Shown here in pieces: positions 42,393 to 49,781 of a DNA stretch of 64,000 nt. The stretch is from Planctomycetota bacterium. Its GTDB lineage: Bacteria > Planctomycetota > UBA1135 > GCA-002686595. The translations under genes were made by a program, and so were the position numbers. The DNA lies in assembly GCA_016779205.1 (NCBI GenBank), contig JADHOC010000009.1, forward strand, positions 62,001 to 126,000, given 5' to 3'. The number at the start of each line of letters is the position of its first letter. Within the stretch, counting starts at the first letter, position 1. The notes under the pieces are model-generated. The model was not told where the DNA came from. It was given only the letters and a program-made list of their open reading frames with translations, and searched no databases.

Positions 42393-42748
42393 GATGGGGT
42401 CTCCGTGTTGCGAGGTCGGTATACGTCCAGCTTACGTCCCTCCGGTCGATTCGAGCGCTGGTACGCGGCCCGAGTTGGCGCGGCCGCGGGAGAGTTCCAG
42501 CAGTCCGGCCTGCGGATCGCTGGATCGCAGGGGCCGAGTCCGCGACCGGAGCAGGCCCTTCCCCGAAAAGAGATCCCCTGACCCACCTCGGTGAAAGCCT
42601 AGTGCTGGGACTTTGGGCCGCAGAGGTTCGCCGCGGAGGCCCGTGGATATCATCTCGACACATTGCCTGCCTGCGAACGAGCCCCCGCTGGGGAGCCCGA
42701 CGTGACCTGCGGCTCGACCGAGCCGCTCCCCCTACTGCCTATTTCCAG
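42393..42748. other. Divergent intergenic region, 356 bases
   Basis: Separates the minus-strand metalloprotease from the plus-strand FabK-like gene. TATACC on the minus strand (25 bases before the metalloprotease ATG) is a possible -10 with a short leader carrying GGAG. On the plus strand nothing clear is visible apart from TATCAT around 42647. The open frame that spans part of it (from 42602) looks like a non-coding extension. No RNA gene or terminator seen. Confidence 0.5.
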
Positions 42749-43792
42749 ATGACGACCGAGCTGACTCTGCAGCTAGGAATCGACGTGCCGATTATCCAGG
42801 GCGGCATGGCCTGGGTGAGCGGTCCCGACCTTGCGGCCGCGGTGAGCGATGCCGGGGGGCTCGGGGTGCTCGGCGCCGCCACCATGGACGCGATGGAGCT
42901 CCGCGCTGCCGTTCGAACCGTGCAGACTCGAACGGATCGCCCCTTCGCGGTGAACCTCCCGCTGATCCGTCTGCGGCCGGACGGCGTGGACCTGATCGAG
43001 GAGATGGTGGAGGTCATCCTCGCCGAGCGGGTCCCGGTGGTCATCACGGGCGCGGGGTCACCGGCTCGCCTGACCCCGGTGCTTCGGGGGGCAGGTCGCC
43101 TGGTGGGGCACGTCGTTCCGTCGCCAGAGTTGGCGGTGAAGGCGTACCGAGCTGGTGTCGACTTCGTGATCGCCGAGAGCGTGGAGGCCGGAGGGCACGT
43201 GCGAGAGGGCGGCCTCGCGACGATGTCGTTGGTTCCCCAGGTGGTGGATGCGGTTCCCATCCCCGTGGTCGCGGCAGGCGGCATCGCCGATGGTCGCGGG
43301 ATCGCGGCGACGCTCTCGCTCGGAGCCAGCGCCGTTCAGCTCGGGACGCGCTTCGTCGCCACCAAGGAGTGCAACGCGCACCCCGCGTACAAGGGCAGCG
43401 TGATCCGCGCGTGCGCGGAGGAGACGGCGCTGTATGGGCCACGGGGCAGTGTGAGCCGAGGCCTCCTTACGCCCCCGGTGATTGAGATGGTCGAGATGTC
43501 GACGGCTGGTGCCAGCGACGAGGCCATCAGCGAAGCGCGCGGGGTCGACCGTGCCCGGCGTGGCTGCGTGGAGGGGGAGGTCGAGGCAGGGATCCTGCCC
43601 AGCGGCTCTGCGGTCGGCCTGGTCCGTGGATTGCCCACCGTCGCGGACCTCATGGACGAGCTCATGCGGGACGCGAGACGATCCCTGTTGGCCGGGCGAC
43701 AGGTGCTCGGCGCGCCGGCTGGCTCGATGGAAGTCCACGCCGCGGCCATGGCTGTGGGGTCATTGACTCGCACCGCGTTCTCGGTCGTATGA
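42749..43792 (+). CDS. FabK-like/nitronate monooxygenase family flavoprotein
   Basis: A 347-residue TIM-barrel FMN protein. The start is MTTELTLQLGIDVPIIQGGM, where PIIQGGM is typical of the family. Further motifs are AAAVSDAGGLGVLG, RPFAVNLPLIR, VPVVITGAGSP, a conserved ESVEAGGH, SLVPQVVDAVPIPVVAAGGI, ADGRG and GASAVQLGTRFVAT. The combination EAGGH ... VPQVVDAV ... VAAGGIADGRG resembles enoyl-ACP reductase II (FabK), which reduces the double bond in fatty-acid elongation, more than true nitronate monooxygenase; both belong to one family. The ATG at 42749 is chosen because the family starts near that point. A membrane acyltransferase gene follows after 4 bases and may share the message. Confidence 0.85.
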   Translation: MTTELTLQLGIDVPIIQGGMAWVSGPDLAAAVSDAGGLGVLGAATMDAMELRAAVRTVQTRTDRPFAVNLPLIRLRPDGVDLIEEMVEVILAERVPVVITGAGSPARLTPVLRGAGRLVGHVVPSPELAVKAYRAGVDFVIAESVEAGGHVREGGLATMSLVPQVVDAVPIPVVAAGGIADGRGIAATLSLGASAVQLGTRFVATKECNAHPAYKGSVIRACAEETALYGPRGSVSRGLLTPPVIEMVEMSTAGASDEAISEARGVDRARRGCVEGEVEAGILPSGSAVGLVRGLPTVADLMDELMRDARRSLLAGRQVLGAPAGSMEVHAAAMAVGSLTRTAFSVV

Positions 43793-43796
43793 CCCC

Positions 43797-44840
43797 GTGA
43801 CCAGCGTGCCGTCCTCGCCTGTAGTTCAGGCCCGCGAGCGAGGTCCTCGAGGGGGCGGCGTCTACACCGGCCTCCGTCCGGTGCGTACGCTGTGCATGCT
43901 CAGCATCGTGGCGTTCCACGTTCGCTGGACGGCCAACGAGGTCACCGAGCCGCTGCTCGGGATCTCCTTTGGCCTGACCACGCTGCAGGTCATCCTCTGC
44001 GCGCTGGTGGCGAGGGGCGCCCGGGAGGTCTCCGCCGGTCGCTTCCTGGAGCGGCGAGCGGTCCGGCTCCTCAAACCCTGGCTGATCTGGTCCCTGGTCT
44101 ACCTCGCGGTCAAGGTCGCTCAATCGGTGCGCTACGGCCACGGGTGGGACGATCAGCTGGACCCGTCCATGTGGCTGGTGGGCGGCGCCTTCCACCTGTG
44201 GTTCCTCCCCTATGGGTTCGCGGCCTCCGCCGCAGCCTTCGGGCTCTTGCACCTGACGCGCGGCTCGCGGGCGTCGGGTGGCGCGGCCCTGGCGGCGTTG
44301 TTGGGCGGGCTCACCCTGCTGGCGAGCTCCGCCTCGCGCGTCGTCATCGACCCATGGCCGCCCCTCGACCTCTGGCTGGACGGGCTACCCGCGGTCTTCT
44401 TCGGCGTGGCCATCGGCCGAGCCCTTGCGGTGCCGGATCCTCGGCGTCGGAGGGTGCTCTTGCTGGTGATCGCCGGCGTCTCCTTGGTTCCGGTCGCCGT
44501 GGGGGCCACGTGGTTCCCCTGGTCGCAGCTCTGGGCGCGGTACGCCGTGGCGGTCCCCCTGGCGTTGGTGGGGTTCCAGTGGCGCGCCCCGAGCTCCAGG
44601 CCCCTGACCTGGCTGGCAGAGCGGAACATGGGGGTGTACGTGGTTCACGTCCTCGTGCTCCAGGCCGTGGATCGGGTGAGCCTCCTGCAGGGGGCGCCGG
44701 ACGGCCTCCGGATCCTCGCGGTGTACTCCGGGTCCCTGGCGATGGTCGTGGGCTTGGGCGCCGGGAAGCGAGCCCTCGGGGGCGGCGTGCGCTGGGCGCG
44801 CCCCGCTCAGCGAGTGGGCAAGGCGATGCGCGCGTCGTAG
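43797..44840 (+). CDS. Membrane acyltransferase 3 family protein
   Basis: A 347-residue integral membrane protein with about ten hydrophobic segments: TLCMLSIVAFHVRW, FGLTTLQVILCALVA, KPWLIWSLVYLAVKVAQS, HLWFLPYGFAASAAAFGLL, AALAALLGGLTLLASS, GLPAVFFGVAIGRALA, RVLLLVIAGVSLVPVAVG, RYAVAVPLALVGFQW, LAERNMGVYVVHVLVLQAV and YSGSLAMVVGLGAG. The layout (early FHVRW, a mid-protein LWFLPYGF, a late MGVYVVHVLVLQ) fits acyltransferase 3 (OafA/WecH-type), which acylates surface glycans. The GTG start at 43797 is 4 bases after the FabK-like stop, so the genes are co-transcribed. The C-terminus overlaps the convergent esterase gene by 34 bases. Confidence 0.78.
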   Translation: MTSVPSSPVVQARERGPRGGGVYTGLRPVRTLCMLSIVAFHVRWTANEVTEPLLGISFGLTTLQVILCALVARGAREVSAGRFLERRAVRLLKPWLIWSLVYLAVKVAQSVRYGHGWDDQLDPSMWLVGGAFHLWFLPYGFAASAAAFGLLHLTRGSRASGGAALAALLGGLTLLASSASRVVIDPWPPLDLWLDGLPAVFFGVAIGRALAVPDPRRRRVLLLVIAGVSLVPVAVGATWFPWSQLWARYAVAVPLALVGFQWRAPSSRPLTWLAERNMGVYVVHVLVLQAVDRVSLLQGAPDGLRILAVYSGSLAMVVGLGAGKRALGGGVRWARPAQRVGKAMRAS

Positions 44841-46102
44841 CGACGGCCGGGGTCGCAGCGCAGGGCGGACTCGACGAACACCGCCCAGGATGTGGTGGGG
44901 ACCGCCTTGAAGACCTCCTCACCGTCGAGGGTGATGGTGATCTCCGCCTCCATGTCCACCAGCGCATCGTTGAGGAGCACCGCGAGCCCCTCCACCCCGA
45001 AGCCGTCCGAGGTGATGGCGATCGAGTTGGCCTCCCGGTCGATCTCGGCGACCACGAGGGCGTCGACCCGCGGTTCGGGCCAGTCGAGCCAGTAGAAGCG
45101 GGACTTCCACGGGAGCGTCGGCTGCCAGGTGACCTTCCCGGGAGACGGCGCCCGGGTGTATCCGTCGATCCGGTCGAGGAGGGCGTCGGCGCCGCCCTCG
45201 GGGAAGCCGTGGCCCCGGTCGCTCACCTCCCAGTATTCGAAGTCCTCGTAGCCGTCCCATCGGGTCCGGGCCCGCCCCACGTCGCGGACCGCCGCCTGGT
45301 TCGACTCCGGTGGGACGCGCGGGTCGTCCGTGCTCTGGAAGACACACATGGGCAGGTTGCGCAGGTTGGGGATGATGCCAGTCTCGATCCCGTAGATGCT
45401 CCCGTCACGGTTGTAGATCGGGGAGGGGGCCCCGGCGGCGGGGAGCGCGGCGGCGAACAGGTCGGCGTGGTGGGCGCCCAGGGTCCAGGCGCCGAAGCCC
45501 CCCATGGAGTGGCCGCCGATGAAGACCTTGTCCGCCGGGACGTTGTAGGTCCTGCGGGCCTCCTCGATGAGGCGGACGATCCACTCCTCGGTCCCCGAGT
45601 CCACCCAGCCACGCTCGGTGGCCTCGATGGCCTGGGGGAAGAGCGCGACCCAGTCCCGCTCGGCTGCCTCGTTCTTGAAGGCGCCGTGGGCGCTTGAGGC
45701 GTCCGCCGAGCCCACTCCGCCGCCGTGGAGCCCGATGAACAGGCCCTTGGGCTTCTTCACCTTGCCGGCCACGAAGTAGCGCCCCTTCTGGGGTTCGTCC
45801 CAGTACCAGTATTCGCCCGCCTTCTTGGGGAGCTTGTCCCCCGAGCGCCAGGCCTTCTCGATGGCGGCGAGTAGCTTCTTTCGCTTGGTGCCGGTCGGGG
45901 AGGGGAGCTTGTCGTACGGCGAGAGGCGGGCGCGGACCTTCGCCTGATCCTCCACGGAGACAGGGTCCATCCCCAGGAGGTCCGTGAGGAGGGCCCGCTC
46001 TTCACGACCCGAGGGCGGCTTGCTCGCCGGCTCCTGCTCCTGCGCAGGCGCGAAGGCCACCGTGGTCAGGGTCAGGAGGAGGAGAGGGGCGACGTGGTGC
46101 AT
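44807..46102 (-). CDS. Exported alpha/beta-hydrolase esterase (PHB-depolymerase/dienelactone-like)
   Basis: A 431-residue protein with a signal peptide (PLLLLTLTTVAFAPAQ). An early helical domain (about 25-110) precedes the alpha/beta hydrolase core. KPKGLFIGLHGGGVGSADAS provides the oxyanion region (HGGG), VALFPQAIEAT follows, and FIGGHSMGGFGAWTLGAHHA holds the nucleophile (G-x-S-x-G, Ser199). A late RGHGFPEGGADALLD provides a His that could be catalytic. Family knowledge: such enzymes act on esters or polymers outside the cell; the real substrate is unknown. The C-terminal 100 residues form an extra beta region. Convergent overlap of 34 bases with the acyltransferase gene. Confidence 0.82.
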   Translation of the reverse strand: MHHVAPLLLLTLTTVAFAPAQEQEPASKPPSGREERALLTDLLGMDPVSVEDQAKVRARLSPYDKLPSPTGTKRKKLLAAIEKAWRSGDKLPKKAGEYWYWDEPQKGRYFVAGKVKKPKGLFIGLHGGGVGSADASSAHGAFKNEAAERDWVALFPQAIEATERGWVDSGTEEWIVRLIEEARRTYNVPADKVFIGGHSMGGFGAWTLGAHHADLFAAALPAAGAPSPIYNRDGSIYGIETGIIPNLRNLPMCVFQSTDDPRVPPESNQAAVRDVGRARTRWDGYEDFEYWEVSDRGHGFPEGGADALLDRIDGYTRAPSPGKVTWQPTLPWKSRFYWLDWPEPRVDALVVAEIDREANSIAITSDGFGVEGLAVLLNDALVDMEAEITITLDGEEVFKAVPTTSWAVFVESALRCDPGRRYDARIALPTR

Positions 46103-46309
46103 GGGGGGGCGTGGGCCGGTCGGCGGAGGGAGCGTGGTCGATTCGCGACCTACCCCGTGATACTAGCGAGTTCGTTCGGGTGATCCCCAGCCGATGGATT
46201 GTTCACGTGTTGTTCGCCGGGCCTGGGTCCGCGGGACATCGGAGTCGCCGTGCTATCGTCCAGGCCCATCCGCCCCTCTTCTCTGTATCCGGCGCCACGC
46301 CGAGACCCC

Positions 46310-47704
46310 ATGGTTGATCCCGCCTTCCCGAAGACCGCCACGCGGCGTGAAGTCCTCAAGAACTCCAGCTGCCTCACGGCCAGCGCGCTCCTCGCCGGCG
46401 CCCCGGTGGTGATCCCTCCCGTCGGGGGCCAGGAGACGATCCACGTGGCGGTGGTGGGATGCGGGGGCCGGGGGAGCGGGGCCGCCAAGAACGCGCTGCT
46501 GGTGAAGCGTGGCCCGACGAAGCTCGTGGCCATGGCGGACGTCTTCGAGGACCGCATCAACTCGAGCTACGGTGCGCTCTCCGGGGAACTCCCGGATCAG
46601 GTGGACGTGCCCGAGGAGCGGCGCTTCCTCGGCTTCGATGGCTACAAGGAGGCCATGGATTGCCTGCGGCCGGGGGACGTCGTCATCCTGGCCACGCCCC
46701 CCGCGTTCCGCTGGGTCCACTTTGCCTACGCGATCCAGAAGGGCCTCCACGTCTTCATGGAGAAGCCGGTGACCGTGGACGGGCCGAGCAGCCGTCGGAT
46801 GCTCGCCCTGGGCGAGGAGTCCAAGAAGCGCGGCATGAAGGTCGGCGTCGGCCTCATGTCCAGGCACAGCCGCGCGATGCAGGAGCTGCACGAGCGCGTC
46901 CGGGCCGGGGAGCTCGGTGAGATCATCGCGCAGCGCGGCTACCGCATGCAGGGGCCGGTGGCCTTCTTCCGATCGCTGCCGAAGCCGGACCACCTCACGG
47001 ACCTCCAGTACCAGATCCGACGCTTCCACAGCTTCCTCTGGGCCAGCGGCGGCGCCTACAACGACTTCTTCATCCACATCATCGACCAGCTCGCATGGAT
47101 GAAGGGGTCGCGTCCGATCAAGGCCCAGGCCTCGGGTGGTCGCCATTACCGCTACAGCGACGCGGGTGAGCGGTTCGTGGACCAGAACCTCGACAGCTAC
47201 TCGGTGGAGTACACCTACGACGACGGCACCAAGATGATGTTCGAGGGCCGGAACATGGTGAATTGCCAGACGCGCTTCTCAAGCTACATGCACTGCACGA
47301 AGGGCTCCGCGGTGGTGTCCGCCACGAGCGACTGCGGCCTCCCGTCGAGCATCCACTCGGACCAGAGCCTCAGCCGCAAGAGCCGCACCTGGATCTCGCG
47401 CGTGCCGGAGGGTGAGCGGAACCCCTACCAGAACGAGTGGGAGGACCTGATCGCTGCGATCAGGGACGACACGCCCTACCACGAGGTGGAGTACGGGATC
47501 GAGGCGAGCATGCTCTGCAACATGGGCCGGATGGCGGCGCATACGGGCCGCGAGATCACCTACGAGCAGGCCCTCAACTGCGAGCAGGAGTTCGGGCTGG
47601 GCGTGGACAAGCTCACCATGGACTCCGCGTCGCCGCTGATGCCCGGGGAGGACGGCCTCTACGCCGTCCCCGAGCCCGGGGTCAAGACGGACCGGGAGTA
47701 CTGA
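46310..47704 (+). CDS. Tat-exported Gfo/Idh/MocA family oxidoreductase
   Basis: A 464-residue NAD(P)-dependent oxidoreductase. A twin-arginine-like export signal (TATRREVLKNSSCLTASALL) is common in planctomycete members. The Rossmann part has HVAVVGCGGRGSGAAKNALL (G-x-G-x-x-G type), then a substrate loop with FMEKPVTVDGPSS (the E-K-P motif). The C-terminal alpha/beta domain has VGLMSRHSRAMQELHERVRA and WASGGAYNDFFIHIIDQLAW. These enzymes oxidise or reduce sugars and cyclitols; the substrate is unknown. The start at 46310 is chosen to begin just before the Tat signal; the longer frame starts at 46199. A TATCGT (46254-46259) is a possible -10. Monocistronic. Confidence 0.88.
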   Translation: MVDPAFPKTATRREVLKNSSCLTASALLAGAPVVIPPVGGQETIHVAVVGCGGRGSGAAKNALLVKRGPTKLVAMADVFEDRINSSYGALSGELPDQVDVPEERRFLGFDGYKEAMDCLRPGDVVILATPPAFRWVHFAYAIQKGLHVFMEKPVTVDGPSSRRMLALGEESKKRGMKVGVGLMSRHSRAMQELHERVRAGELGEIIAQRGYRMQGPVAFFRSLPKPDHLTDLQYQIRRFHSFLWASGGAYNDFFIHIIDQLAWMKGSRPIKAQASGGRHYRYSDAGERFVDQNLDSYSVEYTYDDGTKMMFEGRNMVNCQTRFSSYMHCTKGSAVVSATSDCGLPSSIHSDQSLSRKSRTWISRVPEGERNPYQNEWEDLIAAIRDDTPYHEVEYGIEASMLCNMGRMAAHTGREITYEQALNCEQEFGLGVDKLTMDSASPLMPGEDGLYAVPEPGVKTDREY

Positions 47705-47716
47705 TCGACGGCACCG

Positions 47717-47759
47717 GGCGCCCGCGCCGCCGCCTTCGGGTCGGGTCGGCGCGGGCGTC
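47717..47759. terminator. Hairpin between convergent genes (Gfo/Idh and asd)
   Basis: 47717-47729 pairs with 47747-47759, 13 base pairs including one G-U, around a 17-base loop. It lies between convergent genes and could serve both strands. No T run. Confidence 0.5.
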
Positions 47760-47813
47760 GCAGCCGATTTCACGGTCGGGCAGATGGCGGCGCCCCCTCC
47801 CGCCCGTCCGTCC

Positions 47814-48872
47814 TCAGCGGTTCGCTGAGTGGCCCAGCAGCCCGCGTCGGTGGGCGTCCTCGGCGGTGAGGATGGCCCCGCCCGCCGCGCCCCGCACGAG
47901 GTTGTGGCTGAGGGTGATGAAGGTCCAGCGGAGGCCGCTGGCGTCCAGGGGCTTGAGGCCGCCGACGCTGATGGCGAGCCCGTCGCCCCGGTCACGGTGG
48001 GGGCCGGGTCGTGGGGCGTCCATCCCCTCGTCCACGTGGATCAGGGGACGCGGAGCGGAGGGGAGGTCCGCGGCGCCGGGGAGTCCGCTGTAGTCCGACC
48101 AGGCGCGCCATAGATCGGCCGCTGCGGCCGGGCGGTCGAGGGTGACGTCCACCGAGAGCGTGTGCCCGTGGGCGACCGGGACACGGACACAGGTGGCCTG
48201 GACCGTGAGGGAGGCGGGCTCGAGGGGACCCTTGCCGTCCCAGCGCCCGAGGATCTTCGGGAGCTCCCGGGCGAGCTTCTCGGCCTCGCCCGGGATGTCA
48301 GGGGCCAGCCCGTCGGGGAGCTCCAGTAACTCGCCGCCCTGGAGTCCTGCGCCCGAAAGGGCCTGCAGGCTCACCACCCGGGCCTCCCGGATCCCGTGGC
48401 CGGAGCGCAGGGGGGCGAGGGCGAGGGCGAGGCCAACGGTGGTGCAGTTGGGGTTGGCGACGATGGCGCCCGCGCGCTCCTGGTCCAGGGCGCGGTGCAG
48501 GTGGTCGCCGTTGAGCTCGGGGACCACCAGCGGGACATCGGGGTCCATGCGGTGGGCGGCCGCGTTGGTGAAGACCCAGGCCCCGGCTTCCGCGTAGGGA
48601 CCCTCGAGGCGGGCGGCGGCGGCGGGGCTGAGGCTGGAGAACGCCACGGGCGTCTCGAGCTGCTCGGGGGGGCTCGCCAGGGGCATGCTCGCCAGGCCCG
48701 CGGGGACCTGACCCGGCCGTCTCCAGCGGACCGCCTCGCCGTAGGTCAGTCCGGCGCTCTCCGGTCCGGCGACCAGCGACTCGATCCGGAAGAGCGGGTG
48801 CGCGGCGAGGCGCTCGCAAAACACCTGCCCCACGAGACCTGTGGCGCCGAGGATGGTCACGGGGATGGACAT
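47814..48872 (-). CDS. asd: Aspartate-semialdehyde dehydrogenase
   Basis: A 352-residue NADP-dependent enzyme that converts aspartyl phosphate to aspartate semialdehyde, on the path to lysine, threonine and methionine. It has the Rossmann motif ILGATGLVGQ (G-A-T-G-x-V-G), FSSLSPAAA, FTNAAAHRMDPDVPLVVPEL, and ANPNCTTVGLALALAPL with the catalytic Cys143. A later VRVPVAHGHTLSVDV contains the catalytic His region. The VVPELN and ANPNCTT context is that of the archaeal/fungal-type Asd. It is divergent from an aspartokinase-like gene 94 bases away, which supplies the previous step. A TAGACT box ends 6 bases before the ATG. Confidence 0.93.
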   Translation of the reverse strand: MSIPVTILGATGLVGQVFCERLAAHPLFRIESLVAGPESAGLTYGEAVRWRRPGQVPAGLASMPLASPPEQLETPVAFSSLSPAAAARLEGPYAEAGAWVFTNAAAHRMDPDVPLVVPELNGDHLHRALDQERAGAIVANPNCTTVGLALALAPLRSGHGIREARVVSLQALSGAGLQGGELLELPDGLAPDIPGEAEKLARELPKILGRWDGKGPLEPASLTVQATCVRVPVAHGHTLSVDVTLDRPAAAADLWRAWSDYSGLPGAADLPSAPRPLIHVDEGMDAPRPGPHRDRGDGLAISVGGLKPLDASGLRWTFITLSHNLVRGAAGGAILTAEDAHRRGLLGHSANR

Positions 48873-48884
48873 TTACCCAGTCTA
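48873..48884 (-). promoter_or_regulatory. Putative leaderless -10 box for asd
   Basis: Minus-strand TAGACT (48879-48884), 6 bases from the ATG. It mirrors the box of the divergent aspartokinase-like gene. Confidence 0.45.
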
Positions 48885-48953
48885 GGTGCCGCGCTCCCTG
48901 TGCACACGATGAGACTGTTGCACCGATTCACAGCCGCCGCTGGTGTGGGGCGC

Positions 48954-48966
48954 TAGACTCCTCGCC
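48954..48966 (+). promoter_or_regulatory. Putative leaderless -10 box for the aspartokinase-like gene
   Basis: TAGACT (48954-48959), 7 bases before the ATG at 48967. It has the same hexamer as the divergent asd box. Confidence 0.45.
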
Positions 48967-49725
48967 ATGTCGACCGCGAAGAGCCTCAAGCGGCCCCTGG
49001 TGCTCAAGTTCGGCGGCGCGGTCCTTGGTCGAGAGGGCGGCGTCGAGCGGGCCGCTGCCTTCGTGGCCCGCGAGCGTGCGGCCCGACCCGAGGCGGGGCT
49101 GGTGGTCGTCGTTTCGGCACTCGGGTCCACCACGGACAGGCTCTTCGAGGAGGCCTTCGAGCGGTTCGGAGACGATGAGGCGGGCGTGGCCGGCCACGTC
49201 CAGGCAGGGGAAGAGCACGCAGTGCGGTGCATGGTGGCGGCGCTTGAGGACCTGGGGACCCCGGTGCAGGCCTGCTCACCCGAGTGCCTGGGCCTCGTCA
49301 CCAGCGGGAGCCTCCTGGACGGGGAGCCCGAGTCACTGAACTCATCCTCCCTCGAGGCGGAGCTCTATCCCGCGGGCGCGCCCCCGGCGGTGGTGGTCAC
49401 CCCCGGTTTCGTGGCGAGGGATCGCCAGGGGCGACCGAGCCTTCTGGGCCGCGGCGGGTCAGACCTGACCGCCCTGTTCATCGCCCACCACCTGGATGCG
49501 TGGGACTGTCTGCTGGTCAAGGACGTGGACGGAATCCATGAGTCCGACCCCAATTCGACGCAGGGTGGGGCGCCCGCCCGGCTCGAAGAGGTTGGCTTCG
49601 GTGATCTCGAGGCCTACGGGGGAGAGGTGCTCCAGGCGAAGGCCGCGCGCTTCGCGGCGCGTCACCGCCGCAGCTTCGCCCTCGGCAGCGCCGAGCGGCC
49701 CGCCCTGCGGACCCGGGTGCGCTGA
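48967..49725 (+). CDS. Aspartokinase-like amino acid kinase without ACT domains
   Basis: A 252-residue amino acid kinase-fold protein. It has LVLKFGGAVLGREGG near the start (K-F-G-G, although the usual T-S after it is replaced), VVVSALGSTTDRLFEEA, VVTPGFVARDRQGRPSLLG, RGGSDLTA and LVKDVDGIHESDP. These match the catalytic domain of aspartate kinase, which phosphorylates aspartate. Standard enzymes carry regulatory ACT domains (about 400-470 residues in total); this one stops after the catalytic part, so feedback control by lysine or threonine should be absent or different. Divergent from asd, with the next enzyme of the pathway beside it. The start at 48967 fits a TAGACT box 7 bases upstream; the longer frame starts at 48943. 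Confidence 0.82.
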   Translation: MSTAKSLKRPLVLKFGGAVLGREGGVERAAAFVARERAARPEAGLVVVVSALGSTTDRLFEEAFERFGDDEAGVAGHVQAGEEHAVRCMVAALEDLGTPVQACSPECLGLVTSGSLLDGEPESLNSSSLEAELYPAGAPPAVVVTPGFVARDRQGRPSLLGRGGSDLTALFIAHHLDAWDCLLVKDVDGIHESDPNSTQGGAPARLEEVGFGDLEAYGGEVLQAKAARFAARHRRSFALGSAERPALRTRVR

Positions 49726-49781
49726 AGGGCGAGGGCGTCCTGACCCTTCGGATCGCCCAGGTGATTTTGTACAAGGCTCGG

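Noticed and set aside
42440..42470. Possible tRNA T-arm (GTCGATTCGAGC)
   Set aside because: No 5-bp stem around the loop and no acceptor, D or anticodon arms nearby.
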